From JAJTHC01 sp044348005 (GTDB taxonomy: Bacteria; Cyanobacteriota; Vampirovibrionia; Vampirovibrionales; JAJTHC01), in assembly GCA_044348005.1 (NCBI GenBank), contig JBIKTR010000005.1:77910-141909 (forward strand): a stretch of DNA of 64,000 nucleotides. Reading direction: 5' to 3'. Under the pieces are notes generated by a model that did no database searches, was not told the DNA's origin, and saw only the letters and a program-made list of their open reading frames with translations. This document shows, one piece after another, positions 56,945 through 64,000 of this stretch (positions are counted from its first letter, which is position 1; every line of letters begins with the position of its first letter). Made by a program: the position numbers and the translations under genes.

Positions 56945-59440
56945 ATGACTTACAATGAAGAAAATACCAAGAAAAATATCGTCAACCCTAAACTAGAAAA
57001 GACGGGGTGGTTTGAGCATAGCTGGCAAGTGGATTTAGAGTACCGAATCGCTGATGGGAAAATAGAGTTTGATGGATACCGTGGGAAAAGAGATAATCCC
57101 CTGTTTGTAGACTACCTCTTAAGATATAGACGTTCCAAACCTATTGCGGTGATCGAAGCAAAAAAAGAGTCATTGTCTCATCTTGAAGGTGAAGCTCAAG
57201 CGAAGAAGTATGCCACGAAGCTTGGTGTTTATTTTGCCTATGCCACCAATGGACATCAAATAGAGTTCTACAATTTAAAGGCAGGAACTCAAGAAACCGT
57301 CGATGCTTTCCATACACCTGAAGCCCTGTGGCAACTCTATTTACACGAAACAGGGCTTGAAAAAGAAAGCGTGGATCAAACGGCTTTAATCCATGATTAC
57401 TATGATGAATCTACGATAGGACAAAAGCGAAAACCTCGCTACTATCAAGAAAAAGCGGTTAATAATGCGATTGAAGCCATTTTGCAAGGTCAAAACCGTG
57501 TCTTAATTGCAATGGCAACAGGCACAGGTAAAACCTTTACATCCATTCAACTGGTTTATAAATTATGGAAAGCAAAAACGGTTGAAAAAGTCTTATTTAT
57601 TGTGGATCGTAACATTTTAGCTCAACAAGCCTATGAAGATTTTGATAAAGCCATGGATCAACATGCTTGCTTTCGTTTGGAAGCGTCACAAGAACAGTTT
57701 CCACTAGGACGAGATCTTTATTTTGGTATTTATCAAACCCTTGTTGGTGTGGATGATGAAGAGGCACAATACGGAAAACCTGATCGCTTTAAAGAGTTTC
57801 CTCCTGATTACTTTGATTTAATCATCATTGATGAAGCCCATCGTGGGGCAAGACGAAGCCAAGACGGTCAAGACAGTAGCTCGTGGTATCGCTTGCTTGA
57901 ATACTTTGATTCCGCAATTCATGTGGGATTAACCGCCACCCCGAAACGAGACGAATCAAACGACACTTACGCTCATTTTGGTGAACCTGTGGTGAGCTAT
58001 TCACTGAAAGAAGGCATTCAAGACGGTTACTTGGCTCCCTATGTGGTCAAACGGGTGACATCGAACATTGATGCCCTTGGCTATCGTCCTGAACGAGTCG
58101 GCTTGACTGATGTACGAGGTAAAACCCTAAGTGTGCAAGATTACCTTACCCCTGATTTTGAACGCTTGCTTTCAATCCCACAACGTACAAGAGCCTTTGC
58201 CTATCACTTGCTAAGACATCTTTTTGATACTGATCCACTTGGTAAAACGATTGTGTTTTGTGTGAACCAAGAACACGCCTTGGATATGGCAAAGTATTGT
58301 AAGGAAGCCTTTCAGCAGTTTAAAGAACGCTATGGCTTAAAAGATTACACAGGTGATTATGCCGTTCGTATTACGGGAGCAGACAAGGACAACAAAGGCA
58401 AGTACCCTGAACTTGACAAGTTTAAAGATTTCGATGCGTTTGACCCTATCGTGGTGACGACTTCTAAATTATTGACCACTGGCGTGGATGTGAAAAATGT
58501 GAAGAACATCGTGATTTTTCGCAACATTGGATCAATGACGGAATTCAAGCAAATCATCGGGCGAGGTACACGGATTTATGAATCAACGGTTAAGCAAAAA
58601 CAAAAGCTTGGCTTCTATATTTTAGAATATGCCAACTATTCCACACAATTGTTTAGTGACCCTGATTGGGACGATGAACCTGTGGACTTCATTAACGAAG
58701 GAGCCTTAGTCGTTTCTGAAGATCCCTTAAATGTCGATGCCGTTCCCCTTAGTGAAGCAGAACTTGAAGCACATTCCCCCACAGAAGACGGACTTTATGC
58801 CGAAACCGATGAAGAACGACTCAATGAACTCAAGTTCCGCATGAGTGAAGCCTTTCTTTCAGGACGCATTGAAATCGTGGCAGAAACCACTGAATACTGC
58901 GGAGCAGACGGCAAGCCTATTAGTCCTGAACAGTACGTCATGTACCAATCCACCCAATTTTTGCAAGCCGTTCCAACACTCGATGACTTTCATCAACAGT
59001 GGACTGACCTTAGAAAGCGAAAAAAAATCTTGCATGGCGTGAGTGGAGAACAAGGCTTAGAACTCGACAAGTTGACGACCTTGTTTTTTGATCGGCATAA
59101 AATCAAAAATGTTGATACTTACGACGTCTTGGCTCATTTGGTGTTTCAGCAGGCTTTTTTAACGAAAGAGCTTCGCATTCAAAAAGCCCGTGAATTGAAT
59201 CCGCAAGTCTTTGTTTCTCAAAACTCTAAGCAAGAAGCCTTTATTCAAGATGTGATCGACTTGTATCAAGCACAGGCGTTTAAACCGCTGGATTTTTCGT
59301 CCGAATTTTATACGCTCCCCCAGTTTCAAGAATACGGGGGCTTTGACGGTATTAAAACACTGATGGGGGGCTTTGATGCCTTGAAACAATTCACACAAGA
59401 TTTTACAAAAGCACTCTATGATGAAAGAATACACGCCTAA
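56945..59440 (+). CDS. hsdR: type I restriction enzyme R subunit
   Basis: 831 residues. The N-terminal nuclease has the PD-(D/E)xK residues Asp56 and Glu71-x-Lys73 (VIEAKKE). The SF2 translocase motor has Walker A GTGKT (193-197), DEAH (296-299), a TAT motif (GLTATPKRD) and motif VI QIIGRGTRIYE. It cuts unmodified DNA with the M and S subunits below. Length is at the short end for HsdR, as in the EcoEI-type R subunits. First gene of the island; its stop overlaps the next start. Confidence 0.95.
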   Translation: MTYNEENTKKNIVNPKLEKTGWFEHSWQVDLEYRIADGKIEFDGYRGKRDNPLFVDYLLRYRRSKPIAVIEAKKESLSHLEGEAQAKKYATKLGVYFAYATNGHQIEFYNLKAGTQETVDAFHTPEALWQLYLHETGLEKESVDQTALIHDYYDESTIGQKRKPRYYQEKAVNNAIEAILQGQNRVLIAMATGTGKTFTSIQLVYKLWKAKTVEKVLFIVDRNILAQQAYEDFDKAMDQHACFRLEASQEQFPLGRDLYFGIYQTLVGVDDEEAQYGKPDRFKEFPPDYFDLIIIDEAHRGARRSQDGQDSSSWYRLLEYFDSAIHVGLTATPKRDESNDTYAHFGEPVVSYSLKEGIQDGYLAPYVVKRVTSNIDALGYRPERVGLTDVRGKTLSVQDYLTPDFERLLSIPQRTRAFAYHLLRHLFDTDPLGKTIVFCVNQEHALDMAKYCKEAFQQFKERYGLKDYTGDYAVRITGADKDNKGKYPELDKFKDFDAFDPIVVTTSKLLTTGVDVKNVKNIVIFRNIGSMTEFKQIIGRGTRIYESTVKQKQKLGFYILEYANYSTQLFSDPDWDDEPVDFINEGALVVSEDPLNVDAVPLSEAELEAHSPTEDGLYAETDEERLNELKFRMSEAFLSGRIEIVAETTEYCGADGKPISPEQYVMYQSTQFLQAVPTLDDFHQQWTDLRKRKKILHGVSGEQGLELDKLTTLFFDRHKIKNVDTYDVLAHLVFQQAFLTKELRIQKARELNPQVFVSQNSKQEAFIQDVIDLYQAQAFKPLDFSSEFYTLPQFQEYGGFDGIKTLMGGFDALKQFTQDFTKALYDERIHA

Positions 59441-60090
59441 TGACTGATGACGCCTATTTCGCTGAATTAAGCCTTCATAATGCTTACACCGCTTTACGCT
59501 TGGAACTTAGCCCCCAACGTGTTCCTGAAGTTCGCCCCTTGGTGCTTGCGACCATGAAAGCCCTACTAACAGGAACAGAAGTCCCACAAGATCCGAAAGG
59601 CTTGGTGGATGAATTCGCCTTGCAACGAGAAAAACAAAAGCTTAAGCAGGTCTTCCCAAACCCACAGGCTTTGCAAAAGGCGTTTACTTGCGTCGAAAAT
59701 TACCGTAACGCTCAACGGCTTTTACAAGAAATGAACATCAATACTACCTTATTAAAAGAATATGCTTACCTGTATTCAAACAGCCACACGGTGGATGCCT
59801 TTGATCTTTACCAACATTTACTGTTTAATGCCCCCTTGCATAGCAAAGAAGCACGCTTAAAGGCAAATCGCTTATGTATCGAAGAGCATCCGTATTTTCA
59901 GGCGGTTTTTAATGCGTATGCCTTGAAGCATTATAGTCCGATTCATCTTGAAAAAGATTTCATCGAAGAAAATGAAACCCTAAAACAGTTATTTCAAGAA
60001 CGCCACTTGCTGAACACCCTAAATCAATTGTGGCAAACATGGTACGCAACAAAACCACACGCTGAAATACGCCATGCGGTTTTTTCTTGA
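59440..60090 (+). CDS. hypothetical protein of the restriction-modification island
   Basis: 216 residues, translated from a start overlapping the hsdR stop (TAATG), so production is tied to HsdR. All helical (LHNAYTALRLELSPQRVPE; LQKAFTCVENYRNAQRLLQE; FQAVFNAYALKHYSP), with no signal peptide, zinc site or nuclease motif. Family unknown. Its position between hsdR and fic suggests an accessory role, for example controlling HsdR or the Fic enzyme; nothing in the sequence settles that. Confidence 0.7.
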   Translation: MTDDAYFAELSLHNAYTALRLELSPQRVPEVRPLVLATMKALLTGTEVPQDPKGLVDEFALQREKQKLKQVFPNPQALQKAFTCVENYRNAQRLLQEMNINTTLLKEYAYLYSNSHTVDAFDLYQHLLFNAPLHSKEARLKANRLCIEEHPYFQAVFNAYALKHYSPIHLEKDFIEENETLKQLFQERHLLNTLNQLWQTWYATKPHAEIRHAVFS

Positions 60091-60124
60091 TGATACAATG
60101 AACGTGTGAGAAAGAGGTGGCACA

Positions 60125-60730
60125 ATGGTACTTGAAAATAAGCTAAACATCCTTAATCAGGTTGAATTGAATCAGACGGAAGAACGCATTAGCAAGCAAA
60201 AAGCCAAGCAGCTGTTTGAATCAGGCGACATTGAACGCATTGAAGTCGGTACTTTTGCAGGACTTGCCTCTATTCACGCTTACTTATTTGATGATGTCTA
60301 TGATTTTGCAGGCTTAAGTCGCACGGTGAATCTAGCGAAAGGCAATTTTCGTTTTGCCCCTGTCATGTATCTAAAGCAAGCCCTCGAACATATTGACGCC
60401 ATGCCACAAGGCAATTTTGATGAAATTATGGATAAGTACGTGGAAATGAATATCGCTCACCCGTTTAGAGAAGGCAACGGCAGAGCCACTCGCCTTTGGC
60501 TGGATTTAATACTAAAAAAAGAACTGAAGCAGGTGGTAGATTGGAACGAGGTTGACAAAGACGCCTATTTAAGTGCGATGGAACGTAGTGTGGTGAATAG
60601 CCTTGAAATTAAAACCTTGCTGAAAACGGCCTTAACGACCCAAATCAACGACCGCACCTTGTTTATGAAGGGGCTAGATGCCAGCTACTTTTATGAGGGT
60701 TACACGCAATTTAGAACGGAAGACTTGTAA
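60125..60730 (+). CDS. class III Fic adenylyltransferase
   Basis: 201 residues. The motif HPFREGNGRATR is complete at 112-123. The inhibitory helix is C-terminal, with SYFYEG (187-192, Ser187 and Glu191), which defines class III. The whole sequence resembles the Neisseria meningitidis Fic protein, which AMPylates DNA gyrase and is controlled by tetramerisation. RISKQKAKQLFESGDIERIEVG at the start also follows that family. It sits inside the hsdR-hsdS block with GAGGTGG upstream. It may be an independent growth regulator or a guard for the restriction system. Confidence 0.92.
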   Translation: MVLENKLNILNQVELNQTEERISKQKAKQLFESGDIERIEVGTFAGLASIHAYLFDDVYDFAGLSRTVNLAKGNFRFAPVMYLKQALEHIDAMPQGNFDEIMDKYVEMNIAHPFREGNGRATRLWLDLILKKELKQVVDWNEVDKDAYLSAMERSVVNSLEIKTLLKTALTTQINDRTLFMKGLDASYFYEGYTQFRTEDL

Positions 60731-60731
60731 G

Positions 60732-62288
60732 ATGACCCCCTTAAACGAGGCGGAAGCCCCGCACAACCTAGCGACCGTGGAACACCCGCCGTTTGAGATA
60801 CCGCCTTCGTGGGTGTGGACTCGCTTGGGGGAGGTGTGTCGTCTAATTACAGACGGTTCCCACAACCCTCCTGCAAAACAAGCCAAAGGCATTCCGATGT
60901 TAAGTAGTCAAAATGTTTTCAATAGACAAATTGATTATTCTGCAAGCCGATACGTGACGAAAGAAGCCTATATTCAAGAGCTAAAAAGAACGCCTATTGA
61001 ACCTAATGATGTGTTATTAACGATTGTTGCTTCTATTGGACGTTCTGCTATTGTCCCTAAAGATTTCAAACCTTTTTGCTTGCAAAGAAGTGTAGCATTA
61101 CTCAAAACGATAATACCTCCTTTTTATCTGCCGATTTTTTTTGATTCTCCTGTGGTCGTGAAGTATTTTGAAGAAAATGCAAAAGGCACTGCTCAAAAAG
61201 GTATTTATTTGGGACAGCTGAATAAAATCCCCTTCCCCCTGCCCCCTCTAGCGGAGCAGAAACGCATCGTGGCGAAGGTGGATGCCTGCTTCGCCAAGCT
61301 CGATGCCACCGATGCTCAGCTGGCTCACGCTGAACGCCTTGTGGGGCAATGTCGTAAAAGCATTTTGAATCAAGCCGTGCGGGGGCAGTTGCTCCCCCAA
61401 GATGCCAACGACGAACCCGCCATCGAATTGCTTAAACGCATTCAGGCGGAAAAGCCTGTGAGTAAAAAAACTCGTCATCCTGAGCATCGCGAAGGATCTC
61501 CCGAGCGGGGAGTCGCAGGTGGCGGGGAGATCCTTCGTTGCACTCAGGATGACGGCGTGGGGGGCGTGGAACACCCGCCGTTTGAGATACCGCCTTCGTG
61601 GGTGTGGACTCGCTTGGGGGAGGTGTGCGATTTACAGAATGGCTTTGCTTTTAAGAGTGATTTATTCAAGACTTCAGGTTTACCTGTTCTTAGAATATCA
61701 AGTATTCAAAATATGGAAATATGTGACAAAAGACCTGTTTTCATTCACAGTGAAGACTATAACGAAGATTTATCTAAGTATTTAGTTAAACAAGGTGACT
61801 TAGTAATTGCGATGTCTGGTGCCACAACAGGAAAAGTTGGTTTCAATAATAGCAGTCAAGAATTTATTTTAAATCAACGTGTAGGATTATTTAGAACTAA
61901 AACAGCCTTAGAACTTATGTACTTATTTTATTTTCTACTTGGCAGAGTAGAAGAAAACTTACAAGTATCTACTGGATCTGCTCAACCCAATTTAAGTACG
62001 GAACAAATAAAGTACACAACCCTTCCCCTGCCCCCCCTAGCGGAGCAGAAACGCATCGTGGCGAAGGTGGATGCCTGCTTCGCCAAGCTCGACGCCCTCG
62101 CTGAACAGCTTAAAACCCAGCGTCAACACATTCAACACAGTAAAAAAGCCCTTCTACAACGGGCGGTTTCAGGGCGTTTGGTGCCACAAATCCCTGAAGA
62201 AGGCACAGGGCATGACTTGCTGAAGCAAATCCAAGCCGAAAAACAAAAACAGACGAAAGCCACGACTAAAAAAGGAAAATCCCTATGA
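60732..62288 (+). CDS. hsdS: type I restriction enzyme specificity subunit
   Basis: 518 residues from the ATG one base after the fic stop; a longer frame from 60678 overlaps fic. Two target-recognition domains (about 15-175 and 285-440) each begin with EIPPSWVWTRLGEV and end in the conserved helical block LPPLAEQKRIVAKVDACFAKLD. Each half-repeat is nearly identical at the DNA level (see repeat entries). An inserted palindromic element adds residues about 248-275 (RHPEHREGSPERG... to RCTQDDG) in the spacer between domains. The specificity unit reads bipartite DNA sites for HsdM and HsdR. Confidence 0.93.
   Translation: MTPLNEAEAPHNLATVEHPPFEIPPSWVWTRLGEVCRLITDGSHNPPAKQAKGIPMLSSQNVFNRQIDYSASRYVTKEAYIQELKRTPIEPNDVLLTIVASIGRSAIVPKDFKPFCLQRSVALLKTIIPPFYLPIFFDSPVVVKYFEENAKGTAQKGIYLGQLNKIPFPLPPLAEQKRIVAKVDACFAKLDATDAQLAHAERLVGQCRKSILNQAVRGQLLPQDANDEPAIELLKRIQAEKPVSKKTRHPEHREGSPERGVAGGGEILRCTQDDGVGGVEHPPFEIPPSWVWTRLGEVCDLQNGFAFKSDLFKTSGLPVLRISSIQNMEICDKRPVFIHSEDYNEDLSKYLVKQGDLVIAMSGATTGKVGFNNSSQEFILNQRVGLFRTKTALELMYLFYFLLGRVEENLQVSTGSAQPNLSTEQIKYTTLPLPPLAEQKRIVAKVDACFAKLDALAEQLKTQRQHIQHSKKALLQRAVSGRLVPQIPEEGTGHDLLKQIQAEKQKQTKATTKKGKSL
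60776..60838 (+). repeat. 63-bp exact direct repeat at the start of hsdS TRD1
   Basis: Identical to 61565-61627. Both copies code for the same entry into a target-recognition domain, so recombination between copies could swap or delete domain 1. Confidence 0.95.
61248..61303 (+). repeat. 56-bp exact direct repeat at the end of hsdS TRD1
   Basis: Identical to 62037-62092 (conserved helical region). Together with the 63-bp pair it brackets each recognition domain. Confidence 0.95.
61473..61554 (+). repeat. 82-bp inverted-repeat element inserted in frame in hsdS
   Basis: Arms CGTCATCCTGAG and CTCAGGATGACG with inner arms GAAGGATCTCCC-like and GGAGATCCTTC. A different repeat family from the GAGAGGG palindromes. 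Frame is maintained. Confidence 0.9.
61565..61627 (+). repeat. second copy of the 63-bp hsdS repeat
   Basis: Exact copy of 60776-60838, at the entry to target-recognition domain 2. Confidence 0.95.
62037..62092 (+). repeat. second copy of the 56-bp hsdS repeat
   Basis: Exact copy of 61248-61303, at the exit of target-recognition domain 2. The preceding C run differs by one base. Confidence 0.95.
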
Positions 62289-63742
62289 TGAAAAATGAAC
62301 TCACCCACATCATCAAAAAATGTTGCGACATCCTCCGCACGGATGACGGCATCAGCGGGGCGATTCATTACACAGAAGCCTTGTCGTGGTTGTTGTACCT
62401 GAAGTTTTTGTCGGATCGTGAAACACAACTCGCTGAACAAGCCGATATTTCAGGCGACGACTACAGCCCCTTGCTTGAAACAAAGTATCAGTGGGAATCT
62501 TGGGCGGGTAAATCCAGCACCATTTCAGGGGCGGACTTGGTTCCCTTCATCAATGACGACTTATTCCCCTATTTAGCCAGCTTAGAAGGTCGGAAAGAGT
62601 GTGATTTAAGGGATGTCGTGGCGTCTATTTTCAAGAACAGCACGAACCGCATCAATAGCGGTTATTTGTTGAAGGATGTCATCGGCGAAATAGAGAAAAT
62701 CCACTTCAATGACAACGACGAATTTCACACGATGGCTCACATTTACGAAGGTCTACTAAAAGACATGGGCGAAGGCGGGGGCAATTCAGGGGAGTTTTAC
62801 ACGCCTCGTCCTTTGATTGAGTGCATGGTCGACTTGGTGGATCCGCAATTAAGGCAAACCGTGTATGATCCTGCTTGTGGTACGGGGGGCTTTCTAGCGG
62901 AAGCTTATTCTCACATGAAAGAACACGCCAAAACAGAAGATGCACGACGATTTTTAGATACAGAAACCTTTTACGGCATTGAAAAAACGCCTTTGCCTTA
63001 TTTGTTGTGCTTGATGAACTTGACGCTTCACGGCATGGAATCCCCTCGTATTGAAAAAAAGAATACGCTTGAAAAGGACATCAATACGATTGAAGACAAC
63101 GACAAGCGTGACATCATTTTAGCAAACCCTCCCTTTGGCGGGAAAGAACAAAAAATGACGCAAAAAAAATTCCCTATTGAATCGAATGCGACGGAAGTTT
63201 TGTTCATGCAACACATCGTTAAAACCTTACGCATCAACGGCAGGGCGGGGGTGGTTGTCCCTGAAGGCGTTTTATTTCAAACCAATTCAGCTTATAAGGC
63301 GTTGAAAGAGTTAATGCTTAAAACGTGCAACCTTCACACGGTGGTGAGCTTACCTTCAGGCGTGTTTTTGCCCTATTCAGCGGTAAAAACATCGGTTTTG
63401 TTTTTTGACAAAACCAAACGCACGGCAGATGTATGGTTTTACGAATTGCCTTTGGCGGAAGGCGAAAAGCTCACCAAGAAAAACGGCATTACGAAGGCTC
63501 ATTTTGACGAATTGAGGGCATTATTTCCTTTACGCTCCAAAACGCAGAATAGCTGGCTGGTGCCTGTGGAAGAGGTCTTCAAAAAGGACACAAATCTATC
63601 GGCGTCGACGTATAATCCGCATAAACAGTCGGAAGAAGACTTGTTGGATCCTACAGCCTATGTGTTAGAGATTCAAGAAGCGTTAAGGCAGTCGCAATCC
63701 GAAGTCGATGCCTTGCTTGCAGAATTAGAGCCATCGACATGA
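62285..63742 (+). CDS. hsdM: type I restriction enzyme modification methylase
   Basis: 485 residues. N6-adenine methyltransferase with the cofactor loop YDPACGTGGFLAEAY (194-208) and catalytic NPPF (281-284). The N-terminal HsdM domain (about 1-150, FLSDRETQL, HTMAHIYEGLLKDMG) contacts HsdS. Length is normal. It overlaps hsdS and the following gene by four bases each (ATGA), so M is coupled to S translation. It protects the sites that the two TRDs select. Confidence 0.96.
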   Translation: MMKNELTHIIKKCCDILRTDDGISGAIHYTEALSWLLYLKFLSDRETQLAEQADISGDDYSPLLETKYQWESWAGKSSTISGADLVPFINDDLFPYLASLEGRKECDLRDVVASIFKNSTNRINSGYLLKDVIGEIEKIHFNDNDEFHTMAHIYEGLLKDMGEGGGNSGEFYTPRPLIECMVDLVDPQLRQTVYDPACGTGGFLAEAYSHMKEHAKTEDARRFLDTETFYGIEKTPLPYLLCLMNLTLHGMESPRIEKKNTLEKDINTIEDNDKRDIILANPPFGGKEQKMTQKKFPIESNATEVLFMQHIVKTLRINGRAGVVVPEGVLFQTNSAYKALKELMLKTCNLHTVVSLPSGVFLPYSAVKTSVLFFDKTKRTADVWFYELPLAEGEKLTKKNGITKAHFDELRALFPLRSKTQNSWLVPVEEVFKKDTNLSASTYNPHKQSEEDLLDPTAYVLEIQEALRQSQSEVDALLAELEPST

Positions 63743-63885
63743 ATGCCAAATCCATTGAATTAATCGGTTATAAACGCTTGCATGGAGAAGAAACGCCTTT
63801 GCCGATTCAAAAGGGTGTGAACTTGTTGGTGGGTCAAAACGGAAGTGGCAAGTCTTCATTGTTAGAATACCTATGGGTCTGGTAA
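63739..63885 (+). pseudogene. truncated AAA-type ATPase
   Basis: Starts within hsdM (ATGA overlap) and reads 48 codons including NLLVGQNGSGKSSLLEYL, a Walker A typical of AAA/RecF-like ATPases, then stops at TAA right after GGGTCTGG. The gene would need hundreds of residues more. The stop lies inside the 20-bp sequence also found at 1635-1654, so an insertion or rearrangement probably ended it, unless the window end hides a longer story. Confidence 0.65.
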
Positions 63886-63892
63886 ACTTTAG
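63873..63892 (+). repeat. 20-bp sequence shared with 1635-1654
   Basis: ATGGGTCTGGTAAACTTTAG. It marks the break in the AAA gene. The following 108 bases to the window end contain no recognised gene. Confidence 0.6.
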
Positions 63893-64000
63893 AGAGGATT
63901 TTTCCTCAATTCCTTTAACAGAATAGCATAGATATTTTGAGATCTCAAATTAAATCGCCATTCACATTCTTTCAAATGCAAATAGAACGTTTGGTCACTT

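Overview
This looks like a chromosomal segment of a Gram-negative bacterium, most plausibly of the non-photosynthetic sister lineages of Cyanobacteria (Melainabacteria / Vampirovibrio-like). That placement is an inference from three things. LPS genes (lptB, a lptF-type permease, an OstA-like protein, lpxK, a GT9 heptosyltransferase) coexist with mutS2 and an NFACT/Rqc2 gene. YidC carries its extra domain between membrane helices instead of at the N-terminus. A DprA/LOG-like Rossmann protein resembles those annotated in cyanobacteria. No rRNA is present to confirm it.

Layout. 1-13.4 kb: a hydrolase, small hypothetical proteins, a RibD-type reductase, a secreted helical protein coupled to trmD, an aldehyde dehydrogenase, a membrane protein and glyQ. 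13.4-17.7 kb: a pentapeptide-repeat membrane protein, a palindromic-repeat cluster, mdh, the DprA-like gene and a tRNA Thr-Tyr-Thr cluster. 17.7-25.8 kb: a minus-strand block with LPS export (OstA-like/lptB/lptF), a Sel1 protein, a YgjP metallopeptidase, ribF, a SIS protein and a membrane protein. 26.7-33.8 kb: a tightly overlapped plus-strand operon of phosphatidyltransferase, SSS symporter, lpxK, heptosyltransferase and mutS2. 33.8-38.2 kb: lysC, two small hypothetical genes (one driven by a duplicated lysC promoter), tRNA-Asp and a class II fic. 38.8-56 kb: ispG, a very acidic protein, YkgJ, RlpA, NFACT, pheT, an effector-like protein, murJ, a CCA-type nucleotidyltransferase, an N/G/Q-rich repeat protein and yidC. 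56.1-64 kb: an IS1-family remnant, then a type I restriction-modification island (hsdR, unknown gene, class III fic, hsdS, hsdM, broken AAA gene).

Repeats and switching. The most unusual feature is a dispersed element present twice in opposite orientation (26.22-26.65 kb and 38.44-38.69 kb). It has a conserved leader with a -10-like box, a tandem array of 21-bp palindromic units (14 and 5 copies) and a conserved tail. Palindromic repeats are inserted in frame in three genes (heptosyltransferase, mutS2, hsdS). Long homopolymer tracts (C13, C11, G11, C10) lie in or just before genes including rlpA and the CCA-type gene, and hsdS carries two pairs of near-perfect direct DNA repeats suited to recombination. 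Together these point to extensive phase or antigenic variation. Four otherwise unrelated small proteins share an N-terminal QR-x(1-2)-G motif, which may be a sorting signal.
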